Below are positions 18,481 to 27,709 of a DNA stretch of 29,000 nucleotides, one piece after another; positions within the stretch are counted from its first letter, which is position 1; each line of letters opens with the position of its first letter. The notes beneath the pieces were generated by a model. The model was given only the letters and a program-made list of their open reading frames with translations, did not search any database and was not told the DNA's origin. Position numbers and translations under genes: made by a program. Source of the DNA: Reclinomonas americana ATCC 50394 (lineage: Eukaryota > Jakobida > Jakobea > Jakobida); assembly GCA_048213135.1 (NCBI GenBank), contig PS015135.1:11693-40692 (forward strand), written 5' to 3'.

Positions 18481-20090
18481 NNNNNNNNNNNNNNNNNNNN
18501 TTGATTGATCAGCTGGCGCGCTCCTCCTCGACATTTGTCGACAAGACCGATTTCTCCAAGGAGAAGTACCTGCTGCGAAAGCAGCGCAAGTTGAGTGGGA
18601 GCTGGGGAGGAGAGGCTGCATTATATTCCTCGGTATTCACCTGGCTGCCCCCCGTCAGGTACGCTCCCATTGTGGAGGCCGCGGAACCCACACCAATGGC
18701 CGTGTGCGAGCACTACTTCCAGCGCAAGCCCGAGCGTATCTACCACCTGCGCCCCGACTCGTTGGCGTACATGCTCCTGCAGGCAAACGTGCACGCGTAT
18801 CAGAATGCACTGGTGGTCGACGATTGCCTCGGTGTGGTGGCCGTGGCCATGGCCGAGCGTCTGGGAGGTGGGCTTTTTCGTGTGAAGTCTGTTGGGTTTT
18901 GAGTGTGTCTTGCTGATTGTGTGGTGCAGGTTTCGGCCGCCTTATGATGAGCTACTCGGGCGACAGCCCCTCCACCAACGTGCTGCAGTGCGTGTCCCTG
19001 CCGGAGGTTGCACGGGAGAACGTTGTCTTCATGCCGCTGTCGTACTTGGACGACATTCCGCCGTTGGGTCCGGCTCGTCTCGCCACGCTGCCAATGAAGC
19101 GCGACTGGGTGACCAAGAAGCAGCCGACGCCGACTGGTCGCATGCGCTTCATGCCCTCCGACATCAGTGCGTGGGCCGCCGATGGTTTTGACTGGTGCGG
19201 GAGCTTGCATGAGATTGTTTGTGTACATTATATATTGTGCTGATTATGCAGTGACACAGCTTGTGTATCGCGGCTCGTACGGACCCGGGCCCGGTGCTCA
19301 TGAAAGTGCTGCCGTACCTCCGACCGTCGGCAGCATTCGCGATTTACTGCGAAAACATTGAGGTTTGCCTTCTGCTGGTGATCTCTTTTCTCTTTGTCTT
19401 CGCTCCTTACTCACCCACCACTGCTCAGCCACTGGCCGCCCTGTACAAGCTTATTCACGACGAGCGACTGGCCATCAAGTTGCAGCTGGTCGAGTTGTGG
19501 ACGCGCCCCTACCAGGTGCTGCCGAATCGCACACACCCAGAGATGATGATGAACAGCTGCGGCGGCTACCTGCTCAGCGGCATGCGCGTCTACCGCAACG
19601 AGACCGCGAACAGCGCCGAGAGCGGCTGGCAGAGATTGCGTCGACTGGGAATGTTGCGCGCGCGCGCGCTCTTGTCGTCCTAGCTCGTATATCGCACTGC
19701 GCATGAACTCACACACTGTTTCCCCTCTCTCGCGTTGCCTGCAGCAAAATCAAGTGCGTGGCGCATGGCACTCGATTCGTACCTGTCCTTGCACTTACCC
19801 TCTCTTCACCTCACAGGAAAGCACGTCGCCGTGAGCAAGAGGGCGGTCAATACGTGCCAGCCTCCGGCAACGTGCACGTCAAGCGATCGCTCTCCGAGAT
19901 GAGTGGCTCCGCAGCAGCAGCAACAGCGGAAGAAGAGGAGGAAGAATACGAGGAGGAAGAGGAGGAGGAGGCAGAGGGAGGCGACGCAGAGATGACAGGT
20001 GCCGATGACACTGGCGCAGAGGCCACAGGTGGCGACGATGACGACGAAGGTGGCAGTGGAGAACCACCAAGAAAACGAGCGAAGAAGTGA
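18174..20090 (+). CDS. TRM6: TRM6/GCD10, non-catalytic subunit of tRNA m1A58 methyltransferase
   Basis: Model exons: 18174-18346, a part lost in or near the gap at 18481-18500, then 18501-18589, 18659-18867, 18930-19194, 19260-19362, 19429-19673, 19745-19753, 19817-20090. The Ala-rich N-terminus leads into LIAEGSWVIVKWEDGS. Family-typical blocks follow: FSKEKYLLRKQRKYAPIVE, YHLRPDSLAYMLLQANVH, MSYSGDSPST, GFDCLCIAARTDPGPVLMKV, PYQVLPNRTHPEM and GGYLLSGMRV. Trm6 pairs with catalytic Trm61 to methylate A58 of tRNA, including initiator tRNA, in the nucleus; it has lost AdoMet-binding residues in known members. The C-terminus is Glu-rich and ends PPRKRAKK, a plausible nuclear localisation signal. 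A 170-nt intron sits just before the start codon, and a 9-nt micro-exon is inferred near the 3' end. TRM5 begins 38 nt after the stop. Confidence 0.92.
18428..18480. repeat. (GA)n tract ending at an assembly gap
   Basis: An intronic GAAA/GA repeat within TRM6 runs directly into a 20-N gap. The missing TRM6 coding segment expected between VRVQRG and LIDQLARSSS probably lies in or beside this gap. Confidence 0.9.
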
Positions 20091-20128
20091 ATCAACGAAA
20101 TTGGTGTTTTTCTATACATCTTGCATGC

Positions 20129-20618
20129 ATGAGCGCGTTGCTTGACACATCGCAGTTCACTCGTGTGCTGCGCCTGGTCGCCTTGCGAGTGCCTGCGCCC
20201 AGTGTGGCTGCAGTCGCGCGACAACTCAAAGCGTGCGTCTCACTCTCTCGCACACTGAGAGAGAGAATGTGAGTGACTGACTCTCCCTCTCTCTCTCACT
20301 CTCTCCCCCCAGTCACCTCCTCGCACTGCCTCGCATGAAGCACATTGTGCCGGACCCANNNNNNNNNNNNNNNNNNNNCAAGAGAGAGTGCCTCCCACGC
20401 GACTTGTCTTGCTGGATCACAAGTATGCGAGTTGAGTGAGTGAGAGAGTGACAGAGACTGTGACAGAGATTGTGACTTACATGTTCTTTTGTCTGCAGGT
20501 GCGGCGGAGTTGCCGGAGGAGGTGCAGCAGGTGGTGCGAGGGGTGCAGGCGGCGGAGTTGACAGAGCATGAGGTGTTGCTGGGATATGAGACAATGGCGG
20601 CTGGTGAGTGGTCTCTCT

Positions 20619-20657
<39 letters not shown>

Positions 20658-22199
20658 GGAGGCAGACTGAAGAGAGATAAGCAGGGGACTGCTGGAAAGA
20701 AGGAAGAAGTCAAGGAAGGAAAGGCAGGAGGCAAGGAGGACCCCGATTATGGACTTGCAAGTTGTCTCTTATTCCATGGCGCTGCATGCAGACGAGGTTC
20801 TTCGTCAAGTACTTCCCGCCGAGCTGGACGTGCCGAGCGCGTTTGAGTGTGTGGGCCACATTGCGCATCTCAACCTCAAGAACTCGCACCTGCCGTACAA
20901 GCACATTATCGGGCAGGTACTGCTCGATAAGCATCCGTACTTGCGCACCGTGGTCAACAAGGTCGGCAGCATTGCGACGGTGTATCGCGAGTTCAAGATG
21001 GAGGTCATTGCTGGCGAGGAGGATTTCATTGCGGAAGTGGTACGTGAGTGTGCCTCTTCTCTCTCGTTCTGTTCTCTTTCCACCGCCGTGACTGACTCTG
21101 TGTGCTGTGCAGAAAGAGCACGGCGCCACGTACCACCTCGATTACTCCAAGGTCTACTGGAACTCGCGCCTCGGCACCGAGCATCAGCGACTGGCCGACC
21201 AGTTCAGCCCGCCTGATGTCGTCTGTTGCGCGAAGGGATCACATTTTTCTTCCCTCCCTCCCTCTTCGCTGAATCGACAGTTTGGGCATTTCTTCTCCAT
21301 CACCACAGGCGATGCGTGTTGTGGCATCGGGCCGTTTGTCATCCCGGCGGCCAAACGCGGCTGCAAGGTGCTGGCCAACGACTTGAACGAGACGTCGGTG
21401 GAGTATTTGCGAAAGAACATTGCCGCCAACAAGGTAGGCGTGCGCGTCATTGTCGCTGGTCGCGCCCTGGCACTCACTCCCTTGTCGCTGGTGAGGTGGG
21501 GCGCCTGGTCACCGTGTTCAACATGGACGCGCGCGACCTGCTGCGCAAGCTGGTCGACGAGTCGGTGGTCTTCCACCACGTGACCATGAATCTGCCGGCG
21601 CTGGCCGTCACCTTTCTCGATGTGTTCCACGGACTGTATGCAGGTAGGCTCGACTTGCCGTTGCCACGCATTCACGTGTACACGTTTTCGAAGAATGCGG
21701 AGGACTCGTTCAAGGATGCCGTGAAGCAGGTGCGTGTGTACGCGCGCACGTGTCGGTGTCAATGGCCCTCGCTTACCTGTGCGCAGGCCGAGCTGCATCT
21801 GGGCACACGAGAACTGTCAGAGAACCCCGACGCACACCGCCTGGTGGTGCACCACGTGCGCAACGTGGCGCCTAAGAAGGACATGATGTGCGTGTCGTTC
21901 AACCTGCCGCCATCTGTGGCGTACGCGTCGGCTGAGGCCGGCGAGTCGCATCGGGCGGCGAGAAAACGAGCGCGTGAGGAGTACGCGGGTGAGGGAGATG
22001 ACGAGGACGAGGAGGGTTTCGGGGAGGAATTTGGTGGTGAATCCAGTGGCGCGGCTGCGGCGGTGAGTGTGTCGCGCCGATGTGTTGTCGCTTTCGATGT
22101 CTGACTCACTAACCTCGTGTGTTTCAAAAAAAGGCTGCCGCCGAGGAGAATGGTGAGCCGCCTCGCAAGGTGGCGCGCACTGACAGCGGCGTGGAATGA
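20129..22199 (+). CDS. TRM5: TRM5, tRNA (guanine37-N1)-methyltransferase
   Basis: Model exons: 20129-20232, 20313-20358 (into the gap 20359-20378), 20379-20430, 20499-20603, 20792-21039, 21113-21224, 21309-21433, 21496-21729, 21787-22062, 22134-22199. The N-terminal block ([27 protein letters not shown]) matches the Trm5 D1 region. Then come [53 protein letters not shown] and [18 protein letters not shown]. The methyltransferase core shows [20 protein letters not shown] (AdoMet loop), [14 protein letters not shown], and the catalytic-site [12 protein letters not shown]. Trm5 makes m1G37 next to the anticodon, preventing frameshifting; family members work in the nucleus or cytoplasm and mitochondria. 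The C-terminal extension is acidic and then basic (PPRKVART). The start at 20129 gives [12 protein letters not shown], which fits the family. The last intron carries a clear CACTAAC branch-site-like word. Confidence 0.95.
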
Positions 22200-22241
22200 A
22201 TCACAATCTCGAATGCACGACGGCCACAGCAGCCTCGCATT

Positions 22242-23274
22242 TCATTCGGTGTCCTCAAAGCGCTCCACGCCCTCGGCAGTGATGCACTCGTCGACGGTGA
22301 TGATCTCGTCAATCAGCACGTCGGTCTCCTCGACCGGCACCTCGTCGCACAACTGCTGCTGCAACACCAGCGACACTGCAACGGAGGGGAGGATCGAGTG
22401 AGTTTGACTGCCTCCCTCGACAAGCACGCGATCGCGCACCAGTGATGGGCTTCTGGAGGCCGTGCTGCTCGGCCGCCGCAAAACTCCGCCGCAGGAACCG
22501 GTCATAGTACCTGGTTTGCTTGCCAGGCATGAGAGAATCTCCGTAACAACACTGGCTTCTGCACGCGCACATACACACACACCCTTTGCCGTATCCAATC
22601 CTCCGTCGTTGTCGGTCAAAACCCAGGCCTGTGTCGGGAGAGGAGAGTGAGCGACAAGCCGGCACAGTATCCGAACACAGACACACACCTGGCACCAGCA
22701 CCAAGTCCATGCCACGCCCATCCTCGCCTGTGCAAGTACCCGCAACATGCATATTCATGGGTGATGCAGCAACAGTGGGTCAAACTGACACTGCATGGCC
22801 GGCCACACGCAACTGATCTCCGCCGAGTTGTCCATCGGAGGTTCCCTGATGCCCCATCGCGGATCCCTCTCCAACGCCATGAACGCCTCCCACGACGGCA
22901 CACGGATCATCCACATGAGACACTTATCGGCGTCCACCACTCGCGGCAAGAACACATGCTTGCCTGCAAACGCAATGAGGTCCGAGAAGAGAGATTGAGA
23001 GAGTGTGAGAGAGGAGTCGTGACGCACCCAACTCCAACGCGTGTCGCACAATGGGCGCCGTGTCTGGCTCGCGATCCAGCAGCGATGCAAAGAGGCACAC
23101 GCGTTGGATGCTCTCACTGCGCATGTACGGGCGATGCACGAGGAATCGATCGGAGAGCAGCGCACTCTCCTCTGCCAACGCATTCGATCGCCCTCCTCCG
23201 CCTCCGATCGCCGAGCGAAGGCGAAGTCGCAGAGCGGCTTTCTGTGCGGCAATACTGCAGGCCATCCTGAGCAT
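22242..23274 (-). CDS. MTHFS: 5-formyltetrahydrofolate cyclo-ligase
   Basis: Minus-strand exons: 23274-23028, 22963-22814, 22727-22689, 22628-22583, 22510-22440, 22375-22242, summing to an intact 228-residue frame; human MTHFS is about 200 residues. The N-terminus has the Ala/Leu/Arg helix AQKAALRLRLRSAI. Family blocks follow: RVCLFASLLDREPDTAPIV, GKHVFLPRVVDADKC, PRWGIREPP, the core MDLVLVPGLGFDRQRRRIGY, the nucleotide/folate loop GYGKGYYDRFLRR, GLQKPITVSL and LCDEVPVEETDV. The enzyme uses ATP to convert 5-formyl-THF into 5,10-methenyl-THF in one-carbon metabolism, in cytosol or mitochondria. MTHFS converges on TRM5, with 42 nt between stop codons, and diverges from the next gene, with 19 nt between start codons. 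The donor at 22813 is GTTGCG. The start could be 23265 instead of 23274. Confidence 0.95.
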
Positions 23275-23293
23275 GCGCGCGCACGTGTAGTGA

Positions 23294-24112
23294 ATGAGCA
23301 GAGAGGAGAGTGAGGACGCGGAGGACACCGCTGCGACTATGCATCGCGTTTGCCGAGTGCTTGCTCACCTCTCTCCATCTCCGCCACTGGTGTATCGCAC
23401 TGTGGTGAGTGTGGACAGCACTGCGCCCAGTGGCGACACTCGCGTGTTGTCACTGGCCGAGTACGCCAGCTCCTCGCAGCCGCATTTGCAGCATGTGAGT
23501 GTCAGTGGCCGTCACAGTGAGGCACTCGTGCGTTCCGCGTGTGAGTCGATTGTCGCGAAGCACATGGAGGAGGAGGGAGTGGTGTTATACGTGAGAATGG
23601 ATGTGAAACGACAGAGGTGGTGGCGAAGACGCAGACACTGGTCGCTGGTGGACAGTGTGAGACAAGTGGCGCGACGTGGACTGCTGCTGGTTGCGGTGCT
23701 GAGTGGTGAGGAGGTGCAGACAGAGGCTGATCAACTGTGCAAAGCACTGCGCGAGGCGGGTGCACGAGGCATTGTGTTTGCCTCCAGAGACGGGCATCAG
23801 TGTCACGAGTTTGCGCGCTGTTTGGTGCACCCGGTGGAGGTGGTGTTGGCGCACGGTGATCCGCTGCACTTGTTGGGCGACGAAGACATGGAGAAGGGAG
23901 AAGAGTGGTCGACGGCGCCCTACTTTCTGCCTGGATCGCCAAACACGCGACGCTTTGAGCAGCTGGTGCGGAAACGTAATTATAAAGTGGCGTCGAGTGG
24001 ATCGTTCGTGGACGAGTGGTTCGCGTGGGCGGCACTGTGGGCGGAGCTGATGGAGTGCAAGGAGACTTCCAAGCGACAGTCGTCGTGGACTCTGACACTT
24101 GTCAATCGCTGA
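23294..24112 (+). CDS. Intronless hypothetical protein, 272 residues
   Basis: Not recognised. One uninterrupted ORF of 272 codons starts at 23294; a second in-frame ATG lies at 23339. The protein shows no signal peptide and no clear membrane helix except a short hydrophobic LLLVAVL segment. A striking basic/aromatic cluster (QRWWRRRRHW) lies around residue 110. Alternating hydrophobic strands and helices (VRQVARRGLLLVAVLSG, LCKALREAGARGIVFASRDG) suggest an alpha/beta fold. The C-terminal part has FLPGSPNTRRFEQLVRK and WFAWAALWAELM. There is a faint resemblance to TIM-barrel enzymes in the GLLLVAVLSG...AGARGIVFASRDG segment, too weak to name a family. The lack of introns is unusual beside neighbours with an intron every 100-200 bases. 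It probably shares a bidirectional promoter with the cyclo-ligase gene. Confidence 0.75.
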   Translation: MSREESEDAEDTAATMHRVCRVLAHLSPSPPLVYRTVVSVDSTAPSGDTRVLSLAEYASSSQPHLQHVSVSGRHSEALVRSACESIVAKHMEEEGVVLYVRMDVKRQRWWRRRRHWSLVDSVRQVARRGLLLVAVLSGEEVQTEADQLCKALREAGARGIVFASRDGHQCHEFARCLVHPVEVVLAHGDPLHLLGDEDMEKGEEWSTAPYFLPGSPNTRRFEQLVRKRNYKVASSGSFVDEWFAWAALWAELMECKETSKRQSSWTLTLVNR

Positions 24113-24359
24113 CGAGTAGAGGCGAAGAAGATCGACAAGCGCGATTGAGGCAAGATATCGATGACGTCGACTGTGCCAACTGATCGTTGCCACTCGTTCT
24201 CCTCGTTTTCTTCCCACTATGCGTATCTCTGTCTCTGATCAGTAACACGACTGCGACGACGATACACGAATGAAAGGAAAGACGAACCTATGTGAAGTTG
24301 TCGATCTATCATTGTTGTCCCTCTCATTGTAAAGATCGTCATTGTGAAGAGAAGGCGAG
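24113..24359. other. Intergenic spacer upstream of the LMBR1-family gene
   Basis: The 247 bases hold the 3' end of the intronless gene and the promoter of the next. There is no recognisable gene, TATA box or clear polyadenylation hexamer. Confidence 0.4.
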
Positions 24360-25683
24360 ATGGAGGCAGCGGCCGCCTCTCCACCACTGTCCTCTGGCGA
24401 GGCCGGTGTGTTTGGCTACGAGTTCAACGAGTTTGTGCGACTGCTGACGGTCAGTCTCGCCACGTGTCACTCGCTCTCTCTCTCTCTCAGTGACCTCACT
24501 CTGTGAGTCTTGCGTGCAGGCATCGATCTCGTTCAGTGTGGTGTCACTGGTGTCGAGCTTTCTCGCGCTGCGAGTGTTGCAGAGTGGCGAGGATCAGCAG
24601 CAGGTCGATGAGCAGCAGTTGCAGCAGGGAGTGGGCGAGACGCACCAGCGTGTGTCAGGTGTGTGTGTGCGAGAGTGGGAGAGAGAGAGACAAGAGAGAG
24701 AGAGAGAGAGAGAGAAGGAGAGAGAGACAAGAGAGAGAAGAGGGAGAGAGAAGCGCACAGTTGTCCTTCATTTCGCGCTTCCCTCACGCTCCGTGTTCGT
24801 GTGCGTGCGTGTGTGTGATTGCGTGAGAGAGAGAGCGACATGAGAGAATGAGAGAGACTTGTTCTTCATTTGCGAATCCGCTCGACTCACTTCGCGATAG
24901 TCGTACCACGTTCGGGCACATACGACGCTCGTGCTGTGTTTCCGTTGCGCTTCCTCTGCTGCTCTCCTGTGTTGCTTCCTCGCCGCCTCTGACCAGTCTC
25001 TGTCGATTAGGCTCATTCTGTGCGCACTGGCGCTCATCACGGTGCTGGGCACGGCCTTCCTGGCACCCGTGTCCATCATCAGCGAGGAGGTGCGATGGCG
25101 CGGGCTCGAGAGCAGCGAGTGGCTGACGGAGGAGTTTGTCATGGGTGCGTTTGTAGGAAGGCGGTGTGTAGGTCGTGGTTTGGCGCTGACTGTAATGATA
25201 GGTCTGTGGACGCTTGTGTTCTGGGGCTGCAACACCTCGTTCTACTTGCTGGTACCGTTTGCGTACTTTTACCACGAGGCGGAGGGCATCTTTCGTCGAG
25301 GACGGGGTGTGCTTGGGAGGTGCGGCGAAGCAGCAGCGAGAGACACAGTGCAGCAGCGTGTGTGCGTCACTCACCTGGAAGTCTGTGTGTTGCAGAATCA
25401 CCGAGGTTTTCCTGATTCTCGGTGTGCTGCTGTCGCTGCTGAGTCTGCTGCTGCGCCTGTTGAACGTGGTGCTCGGGCTGGAGTTCGAGAGCGTGCTACC
25501 GCTGTTCCCGTTCTCCTTCTCGCTTATTTCCATGCTTGGCTCCCTGTTGCTTCTCGGTGAGCTATGGAAAGGAGAAGGAAGAGATGAGTGCAGAGAATTG
25601 TGCACGTGCAGACATGCCACGTGACACGTGCATTTTGGTATCACTTTGTGCCGTCTGTAATGCGTGCCTTCGTCGCTCTCTCG

Positions 25684-25737
<54 letters not shown>

Positions 25738-27571
25738 GAACCGCGCGCCGTATTACTCACCTGCACATCCTTCTTGTGACTAGTGTTGGTCCCGCGTGGA
25801 TTCGTGGCGCTGGTGTCGGCTAGCTGGTACTTTTTCATGCCCATGCAAATGCAGACGAGTCTGCGACAGGATGCAATTGCGTGCGTACATGATTGCTTCC
25901 AAGCTCACTCTCGTACTGACCTGTAATTTGTTGCAGCCTCTCCATGCAACGCGAGACAGAAGCGCGTCGCCTGGTAGACTTGAAGGAGAGACTCTAGTTT
26001 CGTGAGCTGTGCGACACTCTACTCGTGTCTGTCGGTCGGCCAACACTCACCACCGGTGAAAGCAGTCGCAGACTTATGCAGAAGGACGAGGCCACATCGC
26101 GCTTCCTGGAGGCACTGGGCGTGAAAGATTTGGAGACGCTGGCTGCCGTGAATCCAAGTCTGTTGTATCGCGTGGAGGTTTGCTCGCTCCCACCAACTGT
26201 TGATGTGTTCCACGTGTTTTTGATCTTCTCGTGGACAGAGGAACACGAGTCAATCGAACGACGCGGAAGAGCTTGTGTTGCGCCACGACGGTGCGTTTCA
26301 TCTGGAGAGAAGACGCGGCAACATGGAGGAGCTGGAGCGCGAGGCTGACTTGGACATTGGTGAGGCAAGCGTGTGGGTTTGTCTGTCCCGCCCCGTCTGT
26401 GCTGATTTGCGTGTTCTTGATGCAGCGCGCCGTCTGATTAGCTGCACGAAGCTGCTGTTGGACACGCTCATGACCGTGGATCTTGCCATTCGTTCCGGCC
26501 GAGACTCGTTCTCCGGAGTCGGTCTCGGTGCTGGCTCGCCCGTGTCCACGAATCCCGCCGAGGAACTCGAGAGGAGGTGCCCAGAGTTCGAGGTGTTGGG
26601 CGATGGTTCGTACAACGCCATTGTCATTTTGTCGAGTGTTATCTCATACGAATCCTCGCTGGCAGGCGTGTCCCTGCTGATGCGACAAATCTGCGACGCG
26701 GCCACCGATCTCAGTGAGAGCACGCACAAGTTGGTGAGTGGTGTAGATGCCTAAATGTTGACCATGGCATTTCATTGACGACGTGTAATGCTGGCTGCAG
26801 TCTCTCCGCCAGTCGCAGATCTCCAGCAATCGGTGCTGTCGCAACATGTGGGCGTTGGCCTCCCTCGCGTTCTCCGTCACCGTGATATTTGTGTTGCTGT
26901 TGCGTGTCATCTTCTTTGGCACCTTCAAGTTGGATCTGCACTCCATTGGTGCGTTGCTCTATGAATTACGTGATGCACACGGCGTATTCGCCTCACTCCT
27001 TTCTATATCAGGCTCGTCAAGTGAGTCACCAGAGGAGAGTGCCTGGGTGTGGGTCATTCTGGAATTGGTGACTGTACTGTTGCGTGCTGGCCACACCTTT
27101 GTTGTCGGCATCGGTGGTGGTGTGTTAAACTAGTGATGTAGATTCTTCATGACGGCATGTATTGTCGGTATGACGGCCGTCCTCGGTCAATTCAGTGGCA
27201 TGAAGCTGCGCATGAGAAGAACACCGACGCGTTCCCTCATTCTGTGGGTCTACATACTGGTGCCGGTCAGCGCCGCTGTTCCCGTGTGCATGCAGCTTCT
27301 CGGTGAGTGATCCATCAGACCAGGAGGTTGCGTCGGAGAACGGAGGCTGACCTCTTACCATGCGCAGGATTGACGCGGTTCAGCCTGCTGGAGGACTACA
27401 CGCAGACGTCGTTCCTGCGCAACAAGTGGGTGCTGTCCGGCTACGATTTGTTCTTCATCCTGTCGATGCTGGTGCAGGGCTCGTGGGCCGCCGTGTGTCA
27501 TCGTCGGAGGAGATCACTGGTGCATTTGGTGAGCAGAGAGGTCGGAGATGAGAGGACGAAGAGCAGATAGG
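24360..27571 (+). CDS. LMBR1/LIMR-family nine-helix membrane protein (3' end in gap)
   Basis: Model exons: 24360-24449, 24520-24651, 24997-25144, 25202-25319, 25396-25556, 25784-25880, 25937-25996, 26066-26177, 26239-26358, 26426-26733, 26801-26948, 27013-27078, 27142-27302, 27368-27528, with any remaining 3' exon lost at the gap 27572-27591. Nine hydrophobic helices can be counted, five before and four after a long charged, partly coiled-coil central loop (MQRETEARRLVDLKERL through HLERRRGNMEELERE). Family-typical segments are LAPVSIISEEV, GLWTLVFWGCNTSFYLLVPF, YFYHEAEG and LGLTRFSLLEDY. LMBR1-family proteins are plasma-membrane or endosomal receptors or trafficking factors; the ligand here is unknown. 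The boundary after exon 2 is uncertain because the following intron is long and GA-rich. The donor at 27079 is GTTGCG. Confidence 0.9.
24665..24757. repeat. GA-rich intronic microsatellite
   Basis: GAGA-dominated low-complexity sequence lies in the long second intron of the LMBR1-family gene. Confidence 0.85.
25678..25736. repeat. (CT)n(CA)n compound microsatellite
   Basis: A CT run passes directly into a CA run of about 17 repeats, inside the intron 25557-25783 of the LMBR1-family gene. Confidence 0.92.
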
Positions 27572-27591
27572 NNNNNNNNNNNNNNNNNNNN

Positions 27592-27709
27592 AAGGTAAAA
27601 TGAGGGGCAAACGGTTTTTATAGGTTCCACACGCCTCAACAAAACACGGAGAGGGCGCATCAGCGGCCTTGTCGGACCATCTGACTCGGTTCTCTCGTCT
27701 CACAAGACT
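27592..27709. other. Spacer after gap, 3' of the EGF-like gene
   Basis: This contains the 3'-UTR of the minus-strand secreted protein gene and possibly the 3' end of the LMBR1-family gene. No further gene is visible. Confidence 0.4.

Noticed and set aside
21643-21660. GTAGGC donor-like site in TRM5 near 21644
   Set aside because: The frame continues with family-like sequence ([15 protein letters not shown]), so it is not used in my model.
23294-24112. Naming the orphan ORF as HMG-CoA lyase or another TIM-barrel enzyme
   Set aside because: Only a faint strand-helix resemblance is visible; no metal-binding or catalytic motif supports it.
26288-26300. Possible intron in the LMBR1-family gene at a GTGCGTT donor near 26291
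   Set aside because: The reading frame continues with plausible loop sequence through this site, so no intron is needed.
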